From positions 1 to 64,000 of the IMG/VR virus record IMGVR_UViG_3300028883_000041: DNA of 64,000 nucleotides; one strand, written 5' to 3'. Numbering within the stretch: the stretch's first letter is position 1; every line of letters starts with the position of its first letter. The stretch is from a virus. The position numbers and the translations under genes are program-made. The notes under the pieces are model-generated. The model saw only the letters and a program-made list of their open reading frames with translations. It searched no databases and had not been told where the DNA came from. Of this stretch, positions 32,743 to 42,014 are shown piece by piece.

Positions 32743-33186
32743 TCAATCTCTCCTTATCTCAATTCTTGCTTCACCATCATCGCCTACTACTAATTGCATA
32801 TGCTGGAAGTGTATTATTCTATCTCTATACTCTTCATTCCCTCTTGGGTCAATAGGACTAACTATAACTTCTATACCTTTTTCATTTTCTAATATAACAG
32901 TATAACATTTACCATGAACCATTAACATCTGGTCTTCTGCTACTCTGGTTTTTGTAGTTATTGTTCTAATCTGGTCTGCAACTATATCAGTAGGTTTGGA
33001 TATCTCTTCCAACTCTTTTTCTATCTTCATAAGTTCTAATCGCTTGTTTTCTTTTGCATCTTGAATTTTTATTAATAGTAAATCTCTGTCTTCTCGCTTT
33101 TCTGGTATAGGTATTGTCTTGATATATTCTAACAGTTCTTCATCTGACATTCTTTCTATTTCATTTCTTTTCTTCTCGTTGTACAT
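32743..33186 (-). CDS. Hypothetical helical protein, 147 residues
   Basis: A highly charged helical N-terminal half, probably partly coiled (about residues 40-68), is followed by a beta-rich C-terminal half. It overlaps the AbrB-like gene by 26 nt. No family recognised. Confidence 0.6.
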   Translation of the reverse strand: MYNEKKRNEIERMSDEELLEYIKTIPIPEKREDRDLLLIKIQDAKENKRLELMKIEKELEEISKPTDIVADQIRTITTKTRVAEDQMLMVHGKCYTVILENEKGIEVIVSPIDPRGNEEYRDRIIHFQHMQLVVGDDGEARIEIRRD

Positions 33187-33388
33187 TTAACCAATCTTCC
33201 TTATCTAAAAACACATATTGGTGTTGTGATAAATCTCGTCCTCCTTCTACTGGACGTTGCTTTTCTATGACTAACAATGTGAGGAAATCTCCATCTTGTA
33301 TATCATATAGTTTTCTTACGGTCTTTGGTATTGTAACCCTACCGTTCTTCTGGACTTCTACCAGTATCTCTCTGTTTTTTAAACTCAT
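33161..33388 (-). CDS. AbrB/SpoVT-type DNA-binding protein
   Basis: The 75-residue protein carries the swapped-hairpin pattern of AbrB-like domains: VQKNGRVTIPKTVRKLY followed by DGDFLTLLV. Such proteins bind DNA as dimers and are common in archaea and their viruses. It overlaps the winged-helix/terminase-like gene by 4 nt, so both are translated together, and it may regulate this unit. Confidence 0.8.
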   Translation of the reverse strand: MSLKNREILVEVQKNGRVTIPKTVRKLYDIQDGDFLTLLVIEKQRPVEGGRDLSQHQYVFLDKEDWLNVQREEKK

Positions 33389-34308
33389 AGTATTGCCTCC
33401 TCTATTCTTCTTACAAAGTTAAAATTACAAGTAAATTCTGTTATGAACTTATCTTCTGGTAAGTTAGATTTGATTACTCCTACTTCTTTTTTACCAAGTT
33501 TCTTAGGTTCAGTAGGAACAAAACTGGTGTTCATAAATACTGTCTTACCAAAATCATAGTATCCATTGTATAAGTCTTCAATATAATTGTTAAGTCTGAT
33601 ACTCTTTTCTCTGTCTTTCTTCATAAGTTCTGGTGTAGCAAATATCACTAACCTTACATTGTCCTCTTTAATGAGTGTATCTATAACTTTATCTCCGTTA
33701 GGATAGACATTATCTAATATGATTGTCATCATAGTTTCTTGACCTAATACATCTCTGGCTATGAAATATCTTTTCAGATAGTCTTCTTGAGAGGCTACAA
33801 ATCCTCTATATCCTTTGAAAGCATTAGGTAACAGCTTGGACCAATGACTCAAATGATAATACAATATTTTCTTGGCTGCTTTTTTATCTCGTCCTATAAT
33901 TAAGGTAGGCTCACCAGATTTTATTGATGCTAAGGTTGCTGTTGTTGTTTTACCAGTTAATCTTCCCCATAGATTTATATATAAACCATATTTATTAATG
34001 TCTTCTATCAATCCTTTTTGGTATTTGTAAAGGACTATATTATCTGGTTTATATCCATCTACAAAGAACATGGTCATTGGTCTTCCTCTTTTACTCACAC
34101 TAACACTATATGATTTTACTAACTTTCTATTCATCAGATGATTAAGATGGTCATACAGTGTTGTTCGTGGTATCTCGATATAATTTAACAGTTCATCTCT
34201 ATATGATGCTCCTTTCAGCTTTAAAAGATTGTAAATCGTATTACAAACTGGACAGTCTGTTAAATCATCTAACTCATTATGATAAATCAACTTCTTCATT
34301 CTATTCAA
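33385..34308 (-). CDS. Winged-helix fused to degenerate terminase-like ATPase
   Basis: Residues 1-85 hold a winged helix (RTTLYDHLNHLMNRKLVKSY) with CPVC at 19-22. From residue 93 the layout follows the TerL ATPase encoded at 34970: YQKGLIE, then LWGRLTGKT (113-121, compare CWARQTGKS), LIIGRDKKAAKKI, ILDN (197-200, compare ILDE) and FATPE (223-227, compare ISTPS). The Walker A lysine K120 is kept, but the Walker B glutamate is asparagine. No RNase H nuclease domain follows; the protein ends after the segment matching the TerL linker. It may be a regulator or DNA-recognition partner of packaging. Homology to TerL is my inference. Confidence 0.65.
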   Translation of the reverse strand: MNRMKKLIYHNELDDLTDCPVCNTIYNLLKLKGASYRDELLNYIEIPRTTLYDHLNHLMNRKLVKSYSVSVSKRGRPMTMFFVDGYKPDNIVLYKYQKGLIEDINKYGLYINLWGRLTGKTTTATLASIKSGEPTLIIGRDKKAAKKILYYHLSHWSKLLPNAFKGYRGFVASQEDYLKRYFIARDVLGQETMMTIILDNVYPNGDKVIDTLIKEDNVRLVIFATPELMKKDREKSIRLNNYIEDLYNGYYDFGKTVFMNTSFVPTEPKKLGKKEVGVIKSNLPEDKFITEFTCNFNFVRRIEEAIL

Positions 34309-34324
34309 TACGTTAAAAAGGGTA

Positions 34325-34338
34325 ATATATAAAAGTTT
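34325..34338 (-). promoter_or_regulatory. TATA box for the winged-helix/terminase-like unit
   Basis: The minus strand reads CTTTTATATATTAC, centred about 24 nt upstream of the ATG at 34308, giving a leaderless start for the six-gene unit that follows. Confidence 0.55.
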
Positions 34339-34358
34339 CGATAAAAATAGTTAGAAGC

Positions 34359-34919
34359 CTAATCATCTTCATTTTCTATTTCTTCTCTAATCTTAGCCAG
34401 ATGTATTGAAAACGAGTCTTCATTAGATTTGGCAACTGTTTTACTTCTACGTTCTTTAGGTGTAGCGAGTAATTCTTTTTGAACACGAAGATATTCTTTA
34501 GTATAATCAGAAATAGTTTTATGATTGGATTTTAATAGTTGTACTGCTTCTTTAACCCCTTGGAATTCTGAACGTTCATCAAAGATAGCAAGTTTGGACG
34601 CACTTCTCCAAGCACCTTTGAGCTGGATAAACCCTAACATGATTAACATTTTATCTTTAGGATTACCCCCTTGAGCCATAATCTCTTTAAGATGTTCTCT
34701 GAAAAGATTACGTTCTATCTGGCAGTTACCATGCTCTTGATATACTTTACACCCATGCTGGGCAAATATACAGTTATCGCAACGAGTATAAGTATACTCA
34801 ATAAAATCTTCTGTTTCAAGTAGTATAATTTTTTCATCTGCATCTACAACAGCTGAAGGCATGTTAATAAAGTCTTCGTTTTCTAAATCTGTCATAGGGT
34901 TAGGCAAATCTTCACTCAT
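34359..34919 (-). CDS. Candidate small terminase subunit
   Basis: The 186-residue product has four cysteines (C-x2-C-x7-C-x8-C, about residues 47-66), a helical middle and a C-terminal part with the sequence ELLATPKERRSKT. This resembles the arginine-rich ends of small terminases. It is divergent from TerL and shares its TATA box, so the two are made together. Small terminases are poorly conserved, so the call rests mainly on position and size. Confidence 0.5.
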   Translation of the reverse strand: MSEDLPNPMTDLENEDFINMPSAVVDADEKIILLETEDFIEYTYTRCDNCIFAQHGCKVYQEHGNCQIERNLFREHLKEIMAQGGNPKDKMLIMLGFIQLKGAWRSASKLAIFDERSEFQGVKEAVQLLKSNHKTISDYTKEYLRVQKELLATPKERRSKTVAKSNEDSFSIHLAKIREEIENEDD

Positions 34920-34937
34920 GAGTTATATTACAAGAAA

Positions 34938-34948
34938 GTATATATAAA
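34938..34948. promoter_or_regulatory. Single TATA element shared by divergent genes
   Basis: GTATATATAAA is the only TATA-like element between the divergent starts at 34919 and 34970. It lies about 25 nt from each ATG. Its core TATATATA is palindromic, so a TBP bound here could direct leaderless transcription both ways. Confidence 0.6.
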
Positions 34949-34969
34949 GGTAGTCACTCTCATATAATC

Positions 34970-36601
34970 ATGGACAGCGATGATATCATACATAAGATTG
35001 CCAGAGGGATGGTAGAAAATCCAGTATTATTCATCGAGCAGACCATGGGAAGAACACCTTACTATTATCAAGAAGAGTTGCTTAGAAGTGAGGATAGGTT
35101 CTTAGTAGCATGTTGGGCAAGACAGACTGGTAAGAGTTGGATAGTTAGACAGAAGGCTATCTATGAAGCTTTTACTAAACCAGACCAATTGATTATTATT
35201 ATCTCAGCAACAGAAAGACAAGCACTACATTTCTATCGTTTGATGATGCAAGAGATAGAGAGTTCTGATTTGTTGGTTAATGAGATAGCAAGATTTACTA
35301 AGACCATGGCAGTTCTAAAAAACGGTAGTCAGATTATCTGTCTGGCACCAAGTGAGAAATCTGTCAGAGGTTACTCAGCAGATATGGTTATCTTAGATGA
35401 AGCAGATTTTATACCAAGAGAAGTAATCGTTGCTGTAGAACAGACCATAGTAGCAAGAAGAGGAAAGATGATAATGATATCTACCCCATCACCAGAAGGT
35501 GTGGGAGGATTATTCTATCAATACTTTAATGATGCTATGGAAGCACATAAGAGAGGAGAAGAATTTGGAAGTGCTGGATATAAAGCATTTCATTATGATT
35601 ACACAGTAGGCTTACAAGTCACTCGTAAAGAAGGTAAGCATTGGGTTACTCAGTTGGACCCAGAAATGGTTAGAAGAAAACAACAGACCATGGCTGAGTG
35701 GGAGTGGAAGAGAGAATACATGGCTACATGGGCTGATGATGTAGGAACGTATTACAACAGATTACATATAGAAGCATGTACCAATCCAGATTATAAGATG
35801 GTCTATAGACAGTTAGAGAAAGGAGTTAAAGAATATGTTGGAGAATTCCCAGACCAATTTGGTGGAGTGACTTTCGCTGGGATGGATTTTGCTAAGCAAA
35901 TAGACAACACTGTCTTATGTATTATTAGAATGGTCTCTGATGGTAAATATAAGATAGTTTATTTCTTAGAAATGAATGGAACAGACTATGCTAAGCAAGG
36001 TGCATATATCATAGCAGCAATAACAAAATACAGAGTAGAAAAAGCATGGGCTGATAGAACTGGTGTAGGAGAAGCTTTTGTTGATTACCTTAATAGGATT
36101 ACCAGAAATTCTAACGCTTCATTATATCTTCAACAAATTGAACCAGTATATTTAACTAACATGAAGAAACAAGAAATATTTGGTAATTCTTTTCCTTATG
36201 TAGCACAACAATTAGTAGAGTTTCCAGTCCATAAACAATTCAAACAAGAGATGATACATCTTAAGAGAGAAGTAACTCCAGAAGGGAACTTGAAGATAGT
36301 AGGACCAGAAGAGATGAGTGATGTCAATGATGATTACCCAATGGCTTTTGCTCTGGCTATGATGTGTGAATATAATCCTAACTATGGACCAGCCTTTGTA
36401 CAAAATACTCCTTCTTATGCTGATAGTCCTATTCATAAAGAAAGACAACGAGATGCTTTTAGTGAAAAACAGATACCAGCTTATAGAGATGATGATGACT
36501 TATCTATGTTCTATAATCCAGATAAATTAAATACTACCTTTGGTTTTTCTTTCAATAGAGGTAGTGCAAGAGGTAGAAAAAGAAGGAAAGATTTATTATA
36601 A
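34970..36601 (+). CDS. terL: Terminase large subunit
   Basis: The 543-residue motor packages viral DNA into the capsid. The ATPase half has Walker A ARQTGKS (50-56), Walker B with catalytic glutamate ILDEAD (141-146) and coupling motif ISTPSP (about 170). The RNase H-like nuclease half has aspartates in GMDFAKQIDN, KAWADRTGVG and NDDYPMA. The C-terminus is basic. It is the only plus-strand gene among minus-strand structural genes and ends 2 nt from the convergent fibre gene. No portal gene follows it, which is unusual. Confidence 0.95.
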   Translation: MDSDDIIHKIARGMVENPVLFIEQTMGRTPYYYQEELLRSEDRFLVACWARQTGKSWIVRQKAIYEAFTKPDQLIIIISATERQALHFYRLMMQEIESSDLLVNEIARFTKTMAVLKNGSQIICLAPSEKSVRGYSADMVILDEADFIPREVIVAVEQTIVARRGKMIMISTPSPEGVGGLFYQYFNDAMEAHKRGEEFGSAGYKAFHYDYTVGLQVTRKEGKHWVTQLDPEMVRRKQQTMAEWEWKREYMATWADDVGTYYNRLHIEACTNPDYKMVYRQLEKGVKEYVGEFPDQFGGVTFAGMDFAKQIDNTVLCIIRMVSDGKYKIVYFLEMNGTDYAKQGAYIIAAITKYRVEKAWADRTGVGEAFVDYLNRITRNSNASLYLQQIEPVYLTNMKKQEIFGNSFPYVAQQLVEFPVHKQFKQEMIHLKREVTPEGNLKIVGPEEMSDVNDDYPMAFALAMMCEYNPNYGPAFVQNTPSYADSPIHKERQRDAFSEKQIPAYRDDDDLSMFYNPDKLNTTFGFSFNRGSARGRKRRKDLL

Positions 36602-36603
36602 TC

Positions 36604-38226
36604 TTACCAATCGTAATTTTCTGTTATAGAATACAGAGCTATTGATGAGGTATTTCCTACATTGACTGTATTAGCTTCTATTTTGACCCTATATTGTCTT
36701 GTAGAACTAACTACTGGAGTAACTGCAACTTCTAATGTCCAGTATTCTGTTAACGTTTCATCAGCATCACAAGCTTCACAATTATGAGTGTCAGAACCAC
36801 AAGAAGTCCAAGAACCTAAAGTAGGACTGCTATCTCTGTATTGTAAAGTCATAGTAATGCTTTGACTTCCTAACCAAGTTTCAGTTAATTCATTATACCA
36901 ACCAATAGTAATACATTTCCCTCTTAAATCGAGTTGACTACAACCTTCAGATATATTTATAGGTAAATAAATTATATTCTCATGAGTTCCTTGAGACCAA
37001 CTTTCAGCTAAATGATTATGATATGTAGCATCATCCCAATCAAAATTAGCAGTATCTCCAGTCGCATTAAGATAATTCTCAAATGTATGAGTTCTCTTTC
37101 TTGTTTCAGTAACTGTCAAATCATTGACTGTAACATCTTTAAGATTAGCATCCCCAGCGTTATCTACATAATAGGTTGTACCACCAGCAAAATTGACTTG
37201 ACCAGTTACACTGAGAGCACCAGTAACATCAAGCGTTTCTGCTACAGTACCACTACCAGTTATATCTACATCATGAACTGTAGTTTTTCCAGTAACATCT
37301 AAAGTCTCAGTAACAGTTCCGCTACCTCCTATGACTAAATCATCTACTGTAGTTAATCCAGTTACATCGAGAGTTTCTGCAATAGTACCAGACCCACCTA
37401 TTACAATATCATCCACTGTGGTTAATCCAGTGATGTCTAAAGTCTCTGCTATTGTACCGCTACCACCAATAACTAAATCATCAACGGTTGTAAGACCAGT
37501 TACATCTAACGTCTCTGCTATGGTTCCACTTCCTCCAACAACTAAATCATCTATAGTTCCAATTTTGGTTACGGTTAAATTGTCTGGAACAGTAATAGTT
37601 CCAGATGTCATTGTTAAAAGGACTTTCCCTTTATAATCTTTAACTCTCATAGACTCTTCGTTTAATGATATCCATTCATTAGCTCTAACTTCTGGATAAT
37701 CATCACTATGAAGATTAGTTACAGCAGATACGCCACTGGCTGCATCTCTGGTTATTAACGCTATTGGTAATACATTATCTGGTATTTCAGCATCAGAACC
37801 ACTCTCCCAAACATAAAATACTTCTCCACTTTCATCTCTGATATTACCAACACTGTCGGTAATACTATCAGCAGCTTCATTAACGTAAATACCTACTATT
37901 CTCTCACCAGCTACTGTTGTTTCTTGATATAAATCTGTAACAAGAATATTAGTTGTTCCACTTGTGAACCACCATCTCCCATTTACTAAAGCTGCACCAG
38001 ATGATATATCGAAAGAAGTTCCAGCACCACTGCTGATACCAAGACCCCATCTAACTCTTGATTGTGGACCTAAATCTAACATATCTTCTATAGTTCTTTG
38101 AGCATTGGTAAGTATAGACCTTTCATTTCCAGAAGCATTCCACTGCATATCTTCTATTACTATACCTCCACCGTCTTGAACATTTGATTGAGTTATATGT
38201 CTTTTACTAATTGATTCTTTTGCCAT
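36604..38226 (-). CDS. Tail fibre protein with 23-residue repeats
   Basis: The 540-residue protein has an N-terminal baseplate-attachment-like region (about residues 1-210). Five tandem 23-residue repeats with core GGSGTIAETLDVTGLTTVDD (about residues 220-337) follow, and then a C-terminal beta-rich domain with two close cysteines that probably binds the host. Repeats of this kind form a fibrous shaft. The same repeats occur in the 949-residue fibre encoded at 42915. It is the last gene of the tail module. Confidence 0.75.
   Translation of the reverse strand: MAKESISKRHITQSNVQDGGGIVIEDMQWNASGNERSILTNAQRTIEDMLDLGPQSRVRWGLGISSGAGTSFDISSGAALVNGRWWFTSGTTNILVTDLYQETTVAGERIVGIYVNEAADSITDSVGNIRDESGEVFYVWESGSDAEIPDNVLPIALITRDAASGVSAVTNLHSDDYPEVRANEWISLNEESMRVKDYKGKVLLTMTSGTITVPDNLTVTKIGTIDDLVVGGSGTIAETLDVTGLTTVDDLVIGGSGTIAETLDITGLTTVDDIVIGGSGTIAETLDVTGLTTVDDLVIGGSGTVTETLDVTGKTTVHDVDITGSGTVAETLDVTGALSVTGQVNFAGGTTYYVDNAGDANLKDVTVNDLTVTETRKRTHTFENYLNATGDTANFDWDDATYHNHLAESWSQGTHENIIYLPINISEGCSQLDLRGKCITIGWYNELTETWLGSQSITMTLQYRDSSPTLGSWTSCGSDTHNCEACDADETLTEYWTLEVAVTPVVSSTRQYRVKIEANTVNVGNTSSIALYSITENYDW
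37216..37560 (-). repeat. Five tandem 69-bp protein-coding repeats
   Basis: Five in-frame units of 69 bp encode near-identical 23-residue segments of the fibre shaft, but their codons differ freely at third positions. Related units lie at about 43540-43870 in the other fibre gene. Confidence 0.7.
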
Positions 38227-38227
38227 T

Positions 38228-38926
38228 TTATCTCACTTCTACTTTTATTCTAAATTTAATGCCTAAAGGCTTTACTAAGTTTACTACTTGTCTAAGTAAT
38301 AATCTTTTTTCTGTTTGGTTCCAGTATTCGTATCCACGAGTGTCTGTAATATCATACGTTCCACTGATTAAATATATTGTTATATCAAACGCTTCTGCAT
38401 CAGAATTTGTAGACCAATAACTGTAATGAACTGTTTCATCTCTGGGACCACTTGCTATGGTACTCCATAAAGACACACCAGCATCATTATAATAATATAT
38501 CGTTCCATCTTGAGATGGGTCTTCGATACGGATGTTTGTGGTAGTTTGCCAAGTTTCACTTTGGAAGGCACCACTACCTATGTAATGATAAATTGCTCGT
38601 TTAATACTGTCTTCATTTCCTCCTCCTTCAAACTCAGACCAATATTTTTCTGCTCTTGTAGATAAGTTTGTAGTTGTTTCTTGAGGGAATTTAGTCATAC
38701 CCCAATACAATATGTTATCTTCAAGAGGTTGCCCAACAGCATTGATAAGTTCTCTATCTTCATCTCTGATATCATGATAATTCTTCAATGTATCATAAAC
38801 TTGCATGATTGCTAAGAATAATCTGTGAGCATTACTATCATCATCTTTGAAAAAAGCAGACGGATAATATTGATACGGACCACTGCCAATCAGTTCTCCA
38901 AATGTTTTTTCATATGCTGTTGTCAT
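38228..38926 (-). CDS. Baseplate wedge protein, tail protein I-like
   Basis: The 232-residue protein lies directly after the J-like gene and before the fibre gene, the place of P2 gpI. The segment around residues 58-70 (RELINAVGQPLEDN) and the C-terminal LVNLVKPLGIKF-like part fit that family, in which the protein joins the J-like wedge to the fibre. Sequence support is moderate; gene order is the stronger evidence. Confidence 0.6.
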   Translation of the reverse strand: MTTAYEKTFGELIGSGPYQYYPSAFFKDDDSNAHRLFLAIMQVYDTLKNYHDIRDEDRELINAVGQPLEDNILYWGMTKFPQETTTNLSTRAEKYWSEFEGGGNEDSIKRAIYHYIGSGAFQSETWQTTTNIRIEDPSQDGTIYYYNDAGVSLWSTIASGPRDETVHYSYWSTNSDAEAFDITIYLISGTYDITDTRGYEYWNQTEKRLLLRQVVNLVKPLGIKFRIKVEVR

Positions 38927-38931
38927 TTATA

Positions 38932-41247
38932 TCATTCCTTTGCTGAGTTAGTAAATACAATATCATATAATATTGCTACTTCTGACTTATAAATCACGTT
39001 ATCAATTGTAGCATTATTAGTTCCACTTATAGGCATCATCACTGAAAATTTAGCATGGTTAGTGTTAAGAGCCCAAGCTGCTGGACCAGCTTCTTCATCC
39101 CATACCATTGCGTATTCTCCAGTCCATGGAACATTACCATCTGTATCAGTACCTACATAAGTATTAGAACCGCTGAAAGCCGAACCAGATATCACTACCC
39201 AATGTTTGGCTGTTGGGTCTGCTAATGTTAATCTACTTGCAAGTTCTACATAGATGTTTTGAGCTGTAGTTGTAGTTAAAGTATGACTTCCGCTTTCTAA
39301 AGCACTTCCAGAAGGACCAGCATCTGTTCCAGAAAATATATAAACATCAAGAGCATCACCAGTTGTTCCGCTGACATTAAGTAAAACTGCATCAATGTCT
39401 GTATAATCATAGTTCTCATAATTGAAGATAAGAGTATCTGTTCCACTTGTAAGATATGGGTCAGCAGAACCAGAACTTCCAGAAGTAATTGTAATAGTTG
39501 TCCCATCATGAGTTGAATAAAAGTCTTGAGCATATAATGGGTCTCTAATCCATACACCATCATTGTCTTGTTTAGCACGAAAAACTGTTGGTGTAGCTCT
39601 TGATACTTGAGATATTTGTGTTCCACTCATAGTAACTGCACCAGCACCAGAATAAGTAAAAATATCTTTATAAGATTTAGTTCCCATTTGGAATTGGTGT
39701 GCATATGAAGCAGTTCCACTTGTTTGTAAATCTATGCTATAAGTTAAACCATATGGTGTGTAAGAATAGGTAGAAATATCAAAATCATCAATATCTAAAG
39801 CATAGACACCATTAATTCCCATTCCTTCTTCTATGATTTGTGAATAAACTACATCCTCTCCAACTTTAAGAGTATCGATATAATCATCTATAGCATTCTC
39901 TACAGATGTATTTAGGGTTGTTCTATTAGCCCACCAATCACTATCTGGTGTTAAATCTATTTCTAAATAGACCCATTTTAACATAGGTTGGTAAATTTGA
40001 TATCTTGTTCCTACTGGTCTTTTCGATGATACCGTATCTTCTACAGTATCAATCAACGCACTATTGGTTATAAGTTTGCTATCTCCTACAACAAACACAT
40101 GAATTTGATTAGCAGCGATATAAGGTTTGTTTTCTAAATCATAGACTTTACAATCAGAAATTCCATCTATATCTTCTACTGCTGCTTCTATTGCACTGTA
40201 AGTTGCAGACCCTTGTTTCTTTGAGGCTCTATATATTCTTGTTCTCAGCTGCTCATCAGTTTCTTGGTCTGCACCATTATTAAATAGATTTGTTGAACCT
40301 AAATGAGTTGATGGATTACTGCAAGTTAAATCAGATACTTGTGTAGCTAATGATGTGTCTGTCCAAATTCTATTTATAGTTGTTGGAGCAACATTATATG
40401 ATTTACCAGTTGCTACTGCTCTAACTTCTACTGCTTCTGTTGCACCACTTGCTATATCTACTTCTACTAAAGGTTCATAGACTAATGACCTATCTGCTAT
40501 AGAACATCTATATGAAGTAGTTACTGTAGTATCACTACCAGAATTAGTAACATATACATATCCAGTAGATTTGGTTGCAGCAGTTCTGGTTAATCCCCAT
40601 GGATAAGCCAGTTCATCTAAAGCATCTCCAGTTGCTGTTCTAACAAAACTGTTCTTGAAAATAGTATAATTATTACTATCTAATTCATGAAGATAACTTG
40701 CTATTGCTTCTACTAATGATGTGACAACGGTTCCGTCTGAAAAATTATTTAAGCTTGATTGAACAGTGCTATCATAAACTTTGTATGTTACCTTAAATAT
40801 AGAACCATCTTTAGGTCTATAACCAGAAGCATTGTTCCATTTTATAGCATTAAATACATAATCCCCATCATAAACTGAAGTATCTTGATTGATTGTTTGT
40901 TCAGTTCCAGACCAATACATATAATAATTAATTGTTGGTTCATCATTTTCTACAGCTCCACTCATTGCTGCTGAACCTTCTGCTATTTGTCCTCTACTAC
41001 CTTCTGTCCAAGCAGAAATACCATTAAATGTTCCAGTTGGAGGAACCCAATTTCCATCTTCATCTGTTCCTTCAACAGAAATAATTTCAACAACATTAGG
41101 TGTGGTAGTAGTTGAACCACTAAGAACATAAGTAGCAGTATTCTGGTCAAAGGTATATTGCTCTCTTTCTATCCTAACTATACCATCTCTCATCTGTTCA
41201 ATAATCTGATTTTTTATTTCTGTAGTAGTTTTAGTTTCATAACTCAT
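38932..41247 (-). CDS. Baseplate J-like protein with C-terminal extension
   Basis: The family signature GADQETDEQLRTR is present at about residues 340-352, within a central region typical of P2 gpJ and T4 gp6-like wedge proteins that encircle the baseplate. The protein is long (771 residues): residues from about 510 form an added beta-rich region with many serine, threonine and glycine residues, perhaps a carbohydrate-binding or fibre-docking domain. It overlaps the gp25-like gene by 4 nt. Confidence 0.85.
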   Translation of the reverse strand: MSYETKTTTEIKNQIIEQMRDGIVRIEREQYTFDQNTATYVLSGSTTTTPNVVEIISVEGTDEDGNWVPPTGTFNGISAWTEGSRGQIAEGSAAMSGAVENDEPTINYYMYWSGTEQTINQDTSVYDGDYVFNAIKWNNASGYRPKDGSIFKVTYKVYDSTVQSSLNNFSDGTVVTSLVEAIASYLHELDSNNYTIFKNSFVRTATGDALDELAYPWGLTRTAATKSTGYVYVTNSGSDTTVTTSYRCSIADRSLVYEPLVEVDIASGATEAVEVRAVATGKSYNVAPTTINRIWTDTSLATQVSDLTCSNPSTHLGSTNLFNNGADQETDEQLRTRIYRASKKQGSATYSAIEAAVEDIDGISDCKVYDLENKPYIAANQIHVFVVGDSKLITNSALIDTVEDTVSSKRPVGTRYQIYQPMLKWVYLEIDLTPDSDWWANRTTLNTSVENAIDDYIDTLKVGEDVVYSQIIEEGMGINGVYALDIDDFDISTYSYTPYGLTYSIDLQTSGTASYAHQFQMGTKSYKDIFTYSGAGAVTMSGTQISQVSRATPTVFRAKQDNDGVWIRDPLYAQDFYSTHDGTTITITSGSSGSADPYLTSGTDTLIFNYENYDYTDIDAVLLNVSGTTGDALDVYIFSGTDAGPSGSALESGSHTLTTTTAQNIYVELASRLTLADPTAKHWVVISGSAFSGSNTYVGTDTDGNVPWTGEYAMVWDEEAGPAAWALNTNHAKFSVMMPISGTNNATIDNVIYKSEVAILYDIVFTNSAKE

Positions 41248-41696
41248 ACTGTCAACCCCATAGTTATTTTTCCACCGTTTGTGGTTTTAATATAAACATC
41301 AAAATAAACTATCCCATTACTCTTTAAAGTTGCTGATGAAAAATCTATTCCAACTATAAGGTCTCCAAAGAATTTGTAGATAGAAGTAATGACTTCAGAC
41401 TTGATAATTTCTATGAAGTCATCATCTGGAACTGGGTTCATTATTAAGAACTTGAACGCAGAACCAAACTCTGGATGAAAAGGAAGTTCTCCCCTTCCTT
41501 TATTATAATCATAAACAGTTAATAACAAAAACAACGAGCCATTGGATACTAATTCAGTTAATCCATTGGTAAGTTTGAAATCTCCTCCATCACTTACAAC
41601 AAAGTCTAAATAGCCATCTGAGCAACCTAATTTCATATCTCTGCCAAAGATAATATTCTCTTGAGCTGTAGTAAGAGTGTTTATTTTAAAGGACAT
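41244..41696 (-). CDS. gp25/gpW-like baseplate wedge protein
   Basis: The 150-residue protein has the family motif GRGELPFHPEFGSAF (about residues 66-80) of T4 gp25 and P2 gpW, the conserved baseplate protein that primes sheath assembly. It is immediately upstream of the J-like gene, as in most contractile systems. Confidence 0.85.
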   Translation of the reverse strand: MSFKINTLTTAQENIIFGRDMKLGCSDGYLDFVVSDGGDFKLTNGLTELVSNGSLFLLLTVYDYNKGRGELPFHPEFGSAFKFLIMNPVPDDDFIEIIKSEVITSIYKFFGDLIVGIDFSSATLKSNGIVYFDVYIKTTNGGKITMGLTV

Positions 41697-41707
41697 CTGT
41701 TATGGTA

Positions 41708-41731
41708 ATTATATAAAGCAATATAATAACT
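41708..41731 (-). promoter_or_regulatory. TATA-like elements before the gp25-like gene
   Basis: The minus strand has TTATTATATTG (centre about 41726) and CTTTATATAAT (centre about 41713), 30 and 17 nt from the ATG at 41696. The first has the usual spacing. Confidence 0.4.
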
Positions 41732-41739
41732 TTATGCTT

Positions 41740-41976
41740 CTAAGGAACAACCTCTTCATAATTATACATGACATTCAAATATCCTAAACCAGCAGATATA
41801 CTAAACCCAGATACTTCATCATATCTGTTAATAATATGGTCTAATTGGTTATCTGTATATGTACCATCTATCCTTAAGAGAATAACATCTGTTCCGCTGG
41901 GATATGCTTTCCCATCAACCCCTTGGGTTGCAGCTAAATCGTTAATATAATCAACTATTTCTTGTAAAGTTGCCAT
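41740..41976 (-). CDS. Small duplicated-domain structural protein, single copy
   Basis: ATG 41976 is chosen because a TATA-like GGATATAAG lies about 24 nt upstream. The 78-residue product matches, in spacing of key residues, each half of the 157-residue protein at 42433: an N-terminal helix after MATL, then QLDHIINRYDE and an aromatic-rich end. It is probably a small baseplate or fibre-associated protein. Confidence 0.6.
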   Translation of the reverse strand: MATLQEIVDYINDLAATQGVDGKAYPSGTDVILLRIDGTYTDNQLDHIINRYDEVSGFSISAGLGYLNVMYNYEEVVP

Positions 41977-42014
41977 GATAAAAAAGTAGAAAGAGGGATA
42001 TAAGAACTTTATGC

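Noticed and set aside
37216-37560. Regular 69-bp repeats considered as a CRISPR array
   Set aside because: The repeats are contiguous, in frame and protein-coding with variable third positions; there are no unique spacers and no cas1/cas2.
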